Below, piece after piece: positions 8,967 to 17,080 of a stretch of DNA of 64,000 bases. The notes beneath the pieces are model-generated. The model was given only the letters and a program-made list of their open reading frames with translations. It searched no databases and was not told where the DNA came from. The translations under genes were made by a program, and so were the position numbers. Source of the DNA: a bacterium (GTDB taxonomy: Bacteria > KSB1 > UBA2214); the NCBI GenBank assembly GCA_029560815.1, contig JAKQKF010000396.1:1-64000 (forward strand), read 5' to 3'. Positions within the stretch are counted from its first letter, which is position 1; each line of letters opens with the position of its first letter.

Positions 8967-10331
8967 ATGGCACAGCGCGTACTCATCGTGGAAGATGACG
9001 ACATCACCCGCGAGATTCTGGTATCCATGCTGGTTAATCGCGGCTTCACCTGCGATCAGGCGGCCAACGGCCGGCAGGCCCTGGAGATGCTCGGTGCAGG
9101 GGAGTACGACGTCGTGGTCACCGATATCGCCATGCCGCTGATGACGGGGATCGAGCTGATGGAAAAGAGTGCCGAGCTGAATCTGCGCGCTTCCTTCATT
9201 ATCATCACGGCCTATGCCTCACTCGAGACCGCCCTGGAGGCCCTGCGCAAGGGAGCGTATGACTATCTGCTCAAGCCGCTCAATTTTGAGGATGTGGCGA
9301 TCAAGGTCAAAAAGCTGCTCGAGCACAAGGAACTGGTGCAGGAGAACCAGGCCCTGCGACAGGAGATCAATGCCCAGTATGATTTCAGCAATATCATCGG
9401 CAAGAGTCCGGCGATCAGAAAGCTCTTCGCCACCATCCGCAAGGTTTCCGACAGCGACAGTCATGTTCTCGTGACCGGCAAAAGCGGCACGGGCAAGGAG
9501 CTGGTGGCCAAGGCGATCCATTACAACAGCCCCCGGCGCAAGGGTCGATTTGTGGCGATCAACTGCGGCGCCATCACCGAGACCCTGATGGAGAGCGAAC
9601 TTTTCGGACACAAGCGGGGCAGCTTCACCGGGGCGGTTGCGGACAAGGATGGTCTGTTCAAGGTCGCCCACAACGGCACCCTTTTTCTGGATGAAATCGG
9701 TGACATGTCGCTCACCGGGCAGGCCAAACTGCTGCGGGCCCTTGAAAACCGGGAGATCCTTCCGGTCGGGGCGACCGCTCTTATTCCCGTCAATGTCCGC
9801 ATCATCGCCGCCACCAACCGCATCCTCTTGCAGGAAGTCCAGGCCGGCCGGTTCCGGGAAGATCTCTATTACCGTCTCAATGTCATCGAAATCCATCTCC
9901 CCTCACTGCGGGAGAGGCCCAGTGACATCCCCTTGCTGGTGGACCATTTCATCCAGAAATACAACCGGCAGATGAATCGTCATGTCAAGGGGGCTGATCC
10001 CGGGGTCATGGAAATGATTGTCAAGCGGGAGTGGAAGGGAGAGGTGCGAGAGCTGGAGAACTTTATCGAAAGGTTGATGATTTTTACCCCGGGGGAGGTT
10101 ATCCGCATCGAGGATCTGCCGGTGGAGATGCAGCCGGCTGAGGCTTCACCCTGGAGACCTCGGGACGCGGACAGTCTCAGGAGCGCGGTGGAGCAATTTG
10201 AGCGGGAATTCATCCGCGAACAGCTGGTCCGCAATAACCATCACCGCGGCAGGACCGCCGCCGCCCTCAAGATCGGTGAGGCCACCCTCTATCGCAAAAT
10301 GAACGACTATGGATTGAGTGATCTCGAATGA
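8967..10331 (+). CDS. NtrC-family sigma-54-dependent response regulator
   Basis: Activator of sigma-54 RNA polymerase, partner of the upstream kinase. Domain order: receiver (1-120, phospho-Asp in VVVTDIAMPL), AAA+ domain (about 145-380) and Fis-type HTH (about 420-454, GRTAAALKIGEATLYRKM). The AAA+ domain has Walker A TGKSGTGKE, the sigma-contact loop as GSFTGA (Ser for the usual Ala) and Walker B TLFLDEIGD. I start it at ATG 8967, after GAGG, because the longer frame to 8916 runs into the kinase gene. No convincing sigma-54 site is seen directly upstream of this operon, so its targets are probably elsewhere. Confidence 0.96.
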   Translation: MAQRVLIVEDDDITREILVSMLVNRGFTCDQAANGRQALEMLGAGEYDVVVTDIAMPLMTGIELMEKSAELNLRASFIIITAYASLETALEALRKGAYDYLLKPLNFEDVAIKVKKLLEHKELVQENQALRQEINAQYDFSNIIGKSPAIRKLFATIRKVSDSDSHVLVTGKSGTGKELVAKAIHYNSPRRKGRFVAINCGAITETLMESELFGHKRGSFTGAVADKDGLFKVAHNGTLFLDEIGDMSLTGQAKLLRALENREILPVGATALIPVNVRIIAATNRILLQEVQAGRFREDLYYRLNVIEIHLPSLRERPSDIPLLVDHFIQKYNRQMNRHVKGADPGVMEMIVKREWKGEVRELENFIERLMIFTPGEVIRIEDLPVEMQPAEASPWRPRDADSLRSAVEQFEREFIREQLVRNNHHRGRTAAALKIGEATLYRKMNDYGLSDLE

Positions 10332-10434
10332 ACCGGGTTGATCACGGCATTTTTTGGATACCAGTCCCTCCTGTTGCTCTTTTCCGGTCCGGCCGCCGCT
10401 TTCTCGCCCTCCGCCGGGTTTTCATGTACAAAGA

Positions 10435-10944
10435 CTATTGATCGCCGAGGATGAGGCACTCGCGTTCAAAGAGAGCCTGATTCAGATTATCGATCGAATC
10501 GGAGATGTGCAGAAAATGGTCTTCGATTGTACTCTTTTCAATCGGTCCGGTCTGAAAGGCAGCGAGTTCAAGCTGGATGTCCGCAAGTTCGTCGAGCATG
10601 GATTTTTCGAGCGAGTAAATGCTGGCCAACCTCTTTTCGGCAAGATGGTCCCGGGTGAAAAAATCCTGTCCGGCATAGGTTGGATCGCTCAGGCTTTCAC
10701 TGATGGTGGCGAGTTTGCGCCGGGTACTTCTTACGACCTCGATGAGGACGCGCTGATCCTCCTCAATGGTGGCCGAGGGGATCGCCTCTAGGCCTTTCAG
10801 GCTGGCATCGATTCCGGCGATGAGAAAGCTGCGGAGGTTGATGTCCGACGGCTCCCTGGTGGCGGAGCTCTCATAGCCGATAAATCCGCCGATCTTGTCC
10901 GACAGGGACTGCAGGGGGCTCGCTGTTGAAGATGGTAAGGCCAT
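10435..10944 (-). CDS. Hypothetical helical protein
   Basis: About 169 residues with no family I recognize. It is strongly helical and acidic, with heptad-like stretches in the C-terminal half (residues about 75-165), no signal peptide and no membrane segment, so it is probably a cytoplasmic coiled-coil or four-helix-bundle protein. I chose the ATG at 10944, where GGAG lies 8 nt upstream; ATG 10950 is too close to that SD. Its own promoter is at 11215-11243, leaving an unusually long leader. It is convergent with the NtrC-type gene, and no clear terminator is visible in the 103 bp between them. Confidence 0.72.
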   Translation of the reverse strand: MALPSSTASPLQSLSDKIGGFIGYESSATREPSDINLRSFLIAGIDASLKGLEAIPSATIEEDQRVLIEVVRSTRRKLATISESLSDPTYAGQDFFTRDHLAEKRLASIYSLEKSMLDELADIQLELAAFQTGPIEKSTIEDHFLHISDSIDNLNQALFERECLILGDQ

Positions 10945-11269
10945 GCTCATGACTCCTTGTGCAGCATGCAAGGTACTGTCACCGAATTCCTCTTCACTTC
11001 GCGATGCGAACGCGCCGGCGGGGCGCAGGGGAGAGGAATGGAAAATTTTTCAATATGGATTGTACCGACTGGTCAAATGGAAGTTTGAGGAATTCAGGCT
11101 TACCCAAGATCTTTTACTGTGCCTGACATTAGTGAGAAGATAATATATGGAATCGGCCGCAAGCCGGAACTGCAACAACACAAGCGCCACGGCGATACTT
11201 ACGAGGTGTATTAAAATATATAACGCTGTGATTTAAAAGTCAACACCTATTTCGGCCCCGCCCCCGGAC
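10945..11269 (-). other. Long non-coding leader between rtcB and the helical protein gene
   Basis: 325 bp without a credible ORF on either strand. It holds the promoter at 11215-11243, after which about 260 nt would be transcribed before the ATG at 10944. I see no tRNA or known riboswitch pattern, only short GC stems such as CCGGC/GCCGG-type pairing near 11160 and a purine-rich GAAGAGGAAT near 10990. Confidence 0.45.
11215..11243 (-). promoter_or_regulatory. Promoter for the helical protein gene
   Basis: Minus-strand TTGACT, 17-bp spacer, TATATT, each one mismatch from the bacterial housekeeping consensus. It is just downstream of the rtcB stop. Confidence 0.65.
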
Positions 11270-12709
11270 TTAACCTTTGATCACGCCCAGGGGCTTCAGC
11301 CGGGCCACTTTGCGAGCCAGACCGGCGCCGGCGACAGCGTCGACCACCTGGGTGACATTCTTGTAGGCCTCCGGCATCTCTTCGGCGATCGTTTCGCTGT
11401 TCTCGGCGCGGACCAGGATACCGCGTTCAGCCAGCTCGCGCAGCACCGAGCGGCCCCGCGCTGATTTGATCGCCTGCGTTCTGCTCATCACCCGGCCGGC
11501 GCCGTGGCACGCGGAGCCGAAGCTGTCGCTCATGGCCTTGGCCGTCCCGGTCAGAAGATAGGAGCAGCGCCCCATATCCCCTGGGATGAGCACGGGCTGG
11601 CCGATCTCCCGATAGGCCGCAGGGATTTCGGGGTGATGCGGTCCGAAGGCCCGGGTTGCCCCTTTGCGGTGGACACAGAGCGAGCGCTCGATGCCGTCGA
11701 CGTTGTGTTTTTCGATCTTGGCGATGTTGTGCGCCACCTCGTAAACCACCTGCATATTCAGGTCGCGCGGAGTGATATTCCAGGCCTGCAGGAGGGCTTG
11801 ACGCGCCCAATGGGTGATCATCTGACGGTTGGCGAAGGCGAAATTTACTGCCGCGGACATGGCCCCCAGATAGTGTTGGCCCTCCGGGGATGAGATCGGC
11901 GCACAGCACAGCTGCCGGTCCGGCAGCTCGATGCCGTATTTACGCGACGCATGCAGCATCTCCTTGATGGCCTCGTCGCAGACCTGATGGCCAAGGCCGC
12001 GTGATCCGGTATGGATGAAGAGGGTGATCTGTTCGAGCCTCAGGCCCATGGCTGAGGCGGCTGCGGTGTCATAGATCTCATCAACCACGCCCAGCTCGAT
12101 GAAGTGGTTGCCCGACCCCAGGGTCCCGAGCTGGCTGCGCCCTCTTTCGCGTGCGCGCGCGCTGACCTGATCCGGATCGGCCTGCGGCATCATCCCGTTT
12201 TCCTCTATCTTGTCCAGATCCTCCTCTTCGCCGTAGCCGTTCTGTACGGCCCACAGTGCGCCGTTCTGCAGAACCCGTTTTTCCTCCTTTTCAGTAAGTT
12301 TCAGCCTGCCAGTGGATCCCACCCCGCTCGGAATAGCGCGGAAGAGGCCATCCACCGCCGCCGGCATCCTCGATTCGATGTCGCTGAGCTGGAGGCCGGT
12401 TCGCAGCAGCCGGACGCCGCAGTTGATGTCATAGCCCACCCCGCCGGGGGAGATGACGCCCTCTTCCAGGTCAAAGGCGGCAACGCCGCCGATGGGGAAG
12501 CCATAGCCCCAATGGATGTCAGGCATGGCATAGGAATAGCCTACGATGCCCGGCAGCCAGGCGACGTGGGCAGCCTGTTCGACGGCGCGGTCTTGCAGGA
12601 TATCGGGGAGCAAATCTTCAGTGGCGTAGATGCGGGCGGGCACCCGCATTTTGCCGGTTTTGGGGATTTCGAAGAGATAGTCGGTTATACGATGCATGGG
12701 GGTTGTCAT
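11270..12709 (-). CDS. rtcB: RNA-splicing ligase RtcB
   Basis: Joins RNA 2',3'-cyclic-phosphate or 3'-phosphate ends to 5'-OH ends through a GMP-histidine intermediate with Mn. The 479-residue protein shows ISPGGVGYDINCGVRLL (metal-binding Asp/Cys), GSGNHFIELG, FIHTGSRGLGHQVC, and the guanylylated-His motif FGSACHGAGRVMSR. SACHGAGR marks a complete active enzyme. The start is the ATG at 12709 with CAGGAG 8 nt upstream. The archease gene ends 43 bp upstream on the same strand, so cofactor and ligase are probably co-expressed, as is common for this pair. It is the last gene of the minus-strand run. Confidence 0.98.
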   Translation of the reverse strand: MTTPMHRITDYLFEIPKTGKMRVPARIYATEDLLPDILQDRAVEQAAHVAWLPGIVGYSYAMPDIHWGYGFPIGGVAAFDLEEGVISPGGVGYDINCGVRLLRTGLQLSDIESRMPAAVDGLFRAIPSGVGSTGRLKLTEKEEKRVLQNGALWAVQNGYGEEEDLDKIEENGMMPQADPDQVSARARERGRSQLGTLGSGNHFIELGVVDEIYDTAAASAMGLRLEQITLFIHTGSRGLGHQVCDEAIKEMLHASRKYGIELPDRQLCCAPISSPEGQHYLGAMSAAVNFAFANRQMITHWARQALLQAWNITPRDLNMQVVYEVAHNIAKIEKHNVDGIERSLCVHRKGATRAFGPHHPEIPAAYREIGQPVLIPGDMGRCSYLLTGTAKAMSDSFGSACHGAGRVMSRTQAIKSARGRSVLRELAERGILVRAENSETIAEEMPEAYKNVTQVVDAVAGAGLARKVARLKPLGVIKG

Positions 12710-12752
12710 GATTCCGCTCCTGGTGCAGCTGATCGCCGGGCGGTCTTTTCTC

Positions 12753-13196
12753 TCAGAGGTCCATGTAGATCCTGCCTCGCCACTTGTCAGCAGCCTCCTG
12801 GTGAACCTCTATCCGGTGATAGGTAACGGCTTTAATCTCGCTCCGCATGGCGTGGCGCAGGGGGTCCCTGGTTTCACCCGTCACTTCGGCCTGCAGAAAA
12901 CGCTCATGGATTTCCGTGATCTTGACCCTGGCGGTGAGAAAGCGCTGCACCTGACACAGGTAGTTCAATTCGGAGAGCCAGTTGACCAGAAGTTCTTCGA
13001 GGTTTTCCCCGCAGACCTGCAGGGGATGGCTCTGCGCCGGCTTGATCTGGCAATGCGGGCAGATGATATGCATCAGGCCCTCCGCTGCAGCCACAAAGAG
13101 CCCGGTCAGGGTCGAGGCCTCCAGTTCGAGACCGACGTCGGAGGTATGGTCGATGATTCGATAGGCCGTTTCCGGGATATTGTTTCCATTCTGCAT
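12753..13196 (-). CDS. Archease, RtcB activator
   Basis: Small (about 147 residues) activator that speeds RtcB guanylylation and lets the ligase turn over repeatedly. Family features are the N-terminal IIDHTSDVGLELEAS with the metal-binding Asp, AAEGLMHIICP, ENLEELLVNWLSELNYL, and the C-terminal KAVTYHRIEVH. I placed the start at ATG 13196 because an AAGGA motif is 7-8 nt upstream; the longer frame to 13232 adds only a charged tail. It sits directly before rtcB and 86 bp after the HerA-like ATPase gene. The local order suggests one RNA-repair transcript. Confidence 0.95.
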   Translation of the reverse strand: MQNGNNIPETAYRIIDHTSDVGLELEASTLTGLFVAAAEGLMHIICPHCQIKPAQSHPLQVCGENLEELLVNWLSELNYLCQVQRFLTARVKITEIHERFLQAEVTGETRDPLRHAMRSEIKAVTYHRIEVHQEAADKWRGRIYMDL

Positions 13197-13282
13197 GGTT
13201 TTTCCTTCCTTGAGAGGGTGCCGCCAGTCCATTGCCGAAGATCATCACCTGTGGCCCGACCGGCGGTCTTGCAACCTTTCCT

Positions 13283-15676
13283 CTAGAGGTAAGAGGGCTC
13301 CCTGTTGCCGTCGCTCGTCTGCCAATAGGGCAGCCAGAGCAGAGCGGTGAGGCGAACGGTGATATCGCCCTTTTTCGGACGCATGGCGACCACTTCCAGG
13401 GTCTGCTGCATGGGATCGGTCTGTTCCTCGATGCGGGCGATCTCCTGATTGAGCTCCTGTTCCAGATCCGCCAACCGCTCTTTCAGGACATCGAGGCTCT
13501 CTTCGGCGTCATGGATATCGCCACGTTCCTTGGTCGTGCGCATCCCCTTACGGATGACCGTGCCCGCCTTGTTCAGGGTAGTGGCGGAGAGCGCCTTGCG
13601 GCCGAAGAAGGCGCCGAGGATGGTCGCTCCAACCGAAACCGCGGTCGACATGGTTTGGGAGTGGTAATCGCTCTTCTCTTTCGCCACTTTTTGTTCTGCG
13701 CGCATAATGCGGTCCTGCAGCGTTGCCATTTTGCTGGCATAGCGCTTGCGCAGCTGGTCGACAGTGTCGTCGCGTTTTTCCCGGGCGAGCTGACTGATGC
13801 GGATGCGAAAATCGCGCTCCGGCTCACCGGGCCGGGAGGTCAGCTTGAGCGAGGTGCTGGTGTAGAGTTCCTGTGTAGCGGTGCGATAGATGGTATCGGC
13901 GAAACTCTTAGCCCAGGCGGTGTAGCTTTCAGGCCGGGAGGCCGGGGATGCCAGCCTGGCAAAGGCGCTGTTTTCCGCCGGGTTTTTTTCCAGATCATTT
14001 TCTGCGAAGGGGGCTTCGACGGCCCGTTCCCAGTCGACCGGCATGGGGCCATCTTCCAGCCAGGCGATGCGCCCCAACCGTTGGGATTCACCCGGCACAA
14101 AGGCGACGTCCGCCAGTCCGAGCACTCCCGGGCGGTAGAGCAGTTTGGCCTCCGGTTTGAAGGCGCCGCGCAGGGGGGCGAAATATTCGGGGATCTGCGG
14201 CGGGAGCGCAGGCCGTCCCTCCGCATCGGTACCGAACCCAGCCGCTTTCGGGCTGGCGATCGACCGCGCCTGGGCGGTGCTCGCCGGCGCCGGCAGCTTT
14301 TTGATCTGAGCGAGGGTCAGGGGACCGCGCAGGTAGGAGAGGGCCCAGCGGGTCTGAAAGATGACCGGATCGCTCTCATGGATGTTTTTCATCAGAAAAA
14401 CCCGCTTGCCCAGGGCGGAGAGGGCTTTGCTGATGCGGGTGTCAATATCGCCGGCGGCCGAGCGCAGTCCCTCCACCACCTTTTCGATGTCCTGCTGGGT
14501 CTGCAGCCGGCCGATGAACCAGGTGCCGGTATTGGAGAGGGCCTTGTAATCGAGGTCGACCGGGTTTTGCGTGGCCAGGAGCACCCCGACGCCGAAGGCC
14601 CGGGCCTGCTTGAGCATGATCATCAGCGGTTTTTTGGAGGGGGGCGCTGCCACCGGCGGCAGATAGCCGGCCACTTCGTCCATGTAGAGGAGGGCGCGCA
14701 GGCTGGTGGTGCCGGGCTGGCTGCGCATCCACGAGACCACCTGGTTGAAGAGCAGGGTGACGAAAAACATGCGCTCGGAATCGCTGAGATGGGCGATATA
14801 AAATACCGAGTGGCGCGGCTTGCCGTTTTCGCTGTAGAGCAGGCGTCCGATGTCCAGGGGTTCCCCGCTCAGCCAGGTGGAAAAGCCCGGAGCGGCGAGG
14901 AGATTATTGAGGCTGATGGCGAGCTCGAAGCGTTCCTTGGCCGGATAAAAGGCATCCACCGCGAATGCGCCGACTCGCTCGAAGGGGGGATTCTGGATGG
15001 CGGTGATCAGACCGGCCAGGTCCATCTCCTTGCCTTGCTGCCAGGTGTGATCGATGATGTTGGAGAGCAGGATGTGCTCCCGGCTCTTGATCGGGTCCGC
15101 CGCGATGCCGATAAGGCCGAGCAGGCTGGTCACAGTGGAGGAGATGAGATCGCCAACCGCTTCGCGGTCGAGCATGGTCTCTTCCGATGGACAGGCGAAG
15201 CTGCTCAGAATGGAGATCGGGACGCCGGCGGTGCTGCCGGGGGTGAAGATAGTGAAATTGGCAGCGTCGCGGAGGCGCTGGATGCGGGCGCCATCCTGGC
15301 CCCACTGATCCAGCCCTTTTTTCCAGAGTTCCGCCTGGGCGGCGGCATATTCCTCGGGGGTCTTGTTCTCCCGGCGGGCATCATCTTCATTGATCCAGGG
15401 TCTGAATTCGGCCGCGGAGAGTCCGGGAAAGGTGAGCAGCAGGTTGGTCATGTCCCCCTTGGGATCGACGATCAAAGCGGGGATATTATCGATGGCGGCC
15501 TCTTCCAGAAGAGAGATGCAGAGGCCGGTTTTGCCGCTGCCGGTCATGCCGATGCACACGCCGTGCGTGACCAGGTCCTTGGAGTCATACAGGATGTGGT
15601 TATCGAGAAGCTGTTTTTTCTCTGTATCGTATTCCTTGCCGAGATAAAACATCCCCAGCTTTTCAAAGTCGGCCAT
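13283..15676 (-). CDS. HerA/FtsK-fold ATPase of unknown role
   Basis: 797-residue P-loop ATPase of the HerA/VirB4 superfamily. Walker A is GMTGSGKTGLCISLL (near residue 42), a DPKGDMTNLLL motif follows near 72, Walker B is LLYMDEVAGYLPP near 325, and the sensor-like LLATQNPVDLDYKALSN near 358 completes the motor. After residue about 600 there is a long helical region with coiled-coil character and one hydrophobic stretch (VSVGATILGAFFG). No nuclease domain and no neighbouring NurA are seen, so a DNA-end-resection role is unproven. The ATG at 15676 has GAGG 7 nt upstream. It lies between glmM-like and archease genes on the same strand. Confidence 0.88.
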   Translation of the reverse strand: MADFEKLGMFYLGKEYDTEKKQLLDNHILYDSKDLVTHGVCIGMTGSGKTGLCISLLEEAAIDNIPALIVDPKGDMTNLLLTFPGLSAAEFRPWINEDDARRENKTPEEYAAAQAELWKKGLDQWGQDGARIQRLRDAANFTIFTPGSTAGVPISILSSFACPSEETMLDREAVGDLISSTVTSLLGLIGIAADPIKSREHILLSNIIDHTWQQGKEMDLAGLITAIQNPPFERVGAFAVDAFYPAKERFELAISLNNLLAAPGFSTWLSGEPLDIGRLLYSENGKPRHSVFYIAHLSDSERMFFVTLLFNQVVSWMRSQPGTTSLRALLYMDEVAGYLPPVAAPPSKKPLMIMLKQARAFGVGVLLATQNPVDLDYKALSNTGTWFIGRLQTQQDIEKVVEGLRSAAGDIDTRISKALSALGKRVFLMKNIHESDPVIFQTRWALSYLRGPLTLAQIKKLPAPASTAQARSIASPKAAGFGTDAEGRPALPPQIPEYFAPLRGAFKPEAKLLYRPGVLGLADVAFVPGESQRLGRIAWLEDGPMPVDWERAVEAPFAENDLEKNPAENSAFARLASPASRPESYTAWAKSFADTIYRTATQELYTSTSLKLTSRPGEPERDFRIRISQLAREKRDDTVDQLRKRYASKMATLQDRIMRAEQKVAKEKSDYHSQTMSTAVSVGATILGAFFGRKALSATTLNKAGTVIRKGMRTTKERGDIHDAEESLDVLKERLADLEQELNQEIARIEEQTDPMQQTLEVVAMRPKKGDITVRLTALLWLPYWQTSDGNREPSYL

Positions 15677-15699
15677 AGCAATCCTCACGTTATCTGGTA

Positions 15700-17064
15700 T
15701 TACGATAAATTTGCGAATTCCTGTTTAAGGTCGGAGACGCGCTGCCGGGCCTCGGACTCGCTCCGGGCCTCGGCGATCACGCGGATGATCGGTTCGGTAT
15801 TGGAGGCCCGGATATGGACCCAGGCGTGGTCGTAGATAAATTTGAGTCCGTCGGTCAAATCGACCTTCTCGCCGGCGTGCTTGCGGATCAGTCCGGCCAC
15901 CATGGCCTTCGCGTCGGCATCGAAGGGAAGAGCGATTTTATCCTTGACCATGACATACTGAGGCAGGCCGGCGTGGAGCTCGGCGAGCGGTTTTCCCTTT
16001 TCCGCCATGGACTGCAGGATCAGGGCGATGCCGGCGATGGCGTCGCGGCCGAGGTGGAGGGCCGGATAAATCACGCCGCCGTTGCCCTCACCGGCGATGA
16101 CCGCGCCGGTCGTCCGGGCTTTGGTGGCGACATGGATCTCGCCGACAGGGGTGCGGTGGACCAGGCAGCCGTGGCGGGCGGAAATATCATCGATCATCAG
16201 CGACGTGGAGGCGTTGACGACCACCTCGCCCGGGGTGTGGGAGAGGATAAAGTCGGTGACCAGCCCGAGGGTATACTCCTCGCCGAGCGGGATCCCCTGA
16301 TTGGAGACCAGGGCGAGGCGGTCCACATCCGGATCGACAGCGATGCCGAGATCGGCATTGTGGGCGACCACGGCGGCGCAGAGTTCGCCGAGATTGGCGG
16401 CGAGCGGTTCCGGGCTGCGCGGGAAACGCCCATGGGGCTCAAGATTGAGGAAAAAGGCCTCACAGCCGAGCCGCTCCAGCAGCTGCGGCAGGATCGTGCC
16501 GCCGGCCCCATTGCAGGGATCGGCGACGACCCTGAAACGGCGTTTGCGGATCGCTGCCACATCCACCAGGGCCAGCCCTTCGACTGCATTGAGATGCTCA
16601 TCGGCTGCAGCGGGATAGGGGATCACCCGTCCCACCTGATCCCAGGCGGCAAACCGGAACTCCTGCTGCCTGACCCGGTCGAGGATATCTCCACCCGCCT
16701 CCGGACTCAGGAAGAGTCCGTCATGGGCCAGCAGTTTGAGGGCGTTCCATTCGCGCGGATTATGGCTGGCGGTGATGATGATGCCGCCCGCATTTTCCGC
16801 TTTTTCCGTGATCATGGCGGTGGTTGGCGTCGTGGTCATGCCGATATCGACCACATCACAACCGGAGGAGAGCAGTCCCGCCCAGACCGCATATTTAATC
16901 AGTTCCCCGGTCACCCGTGAGTCGCGGCCGACAACGATACGGCCGGGACCAAACCGGGAGCCATAGGCCTGGGCGAAGTGCAGGGCCACCTCAGGCGTCA
17001 GTCCGTCGCCGATGATGCCGCGGACGCCGGAGACCGATATCATCAGATTCTTGAGCTCGGGCAT
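15700..17064 (-). CDS. glmM: Phosphoglucosamine mutase / phosphohexomutase
   Basis: Alpha-D-phosphohexomutase, 454 residues, the usual length. The phosphoserine loop is IITASHNPREWNALK with Ser100, the Mg loop is DPDVDRLALV, the sugar-binding loop is GEGNGGVIYP, and the phosphate-binding loop RASNTEPIIRV is at the C-terminus. The GEGNGG form is typical of GlmM and archaeal-type phosphoglucosamine mutases, so conversion of glucosamine-6-P to glucosamine-1-P for UDP-GlcNAc is the best guess. Phosphomannomutase activity cannot be excluded. It sits 16 bp after the tandem glycosyltransferase gene and 23 bp before the ATPase, in a minus-strand run starting at 18664. Confidence 0.92.
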   Translation of the reverse strand: MPELKNLMISVSGVRGIIGDGLTPEVALHFAQAYGSRFGPGRIVVGRDSRVTGELIKYAVWAGLLSSGCDVVDIGMTTTPTTAMITEKAENAGGIIITASHNPREWNALKLLAHDGLFLSPEAGGDILDRVRQQEFRFAAWDQVGRVIPYPAAADEHLNAVEGLALVDVAAIRKRRFRVVADPCNGAGGTILPQLLERLGCEAFFLNLEPHGRFPRSPEPLAANLGELCAAVVAHNADLGIAVDPDVDRLALVSNQGIPLGEEYTLGLVTDFILSHTPGEVVVNASTSLMIDDISARHGCLVHRTPVGEIHVATKARTTGAVIAGEGNGGVIYPALHLGRDAIAGIALILQSMAEKGKPLAELHAGLPQYVMVKDKIALPFDADAKAMVAGLIRKHAGEKVDLTDGLKFIYDHAWVHIRASNTEPIIRVIAEARSESEARQRVSDLKQEFANLS

Positions 17065-17080
17065 GGGTCTCCCCCCTCGA

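Noticed and set aside
13232..15835. 867-residue plus-strand ORF opposite the HerA-like ATPase
   Set aside because: It is the antisense shadow of a gene with clear Walker motifs, has no recognizable domain and low-complexity Gly/Asp-rich content typical of antisense frames in GC-rich DNA.
15814..16920. 368-residue plus-strand ORF opposite glmM
   Set aside because: Antisense frame of a gene with four intact catalytic loops; no own SD or domain.
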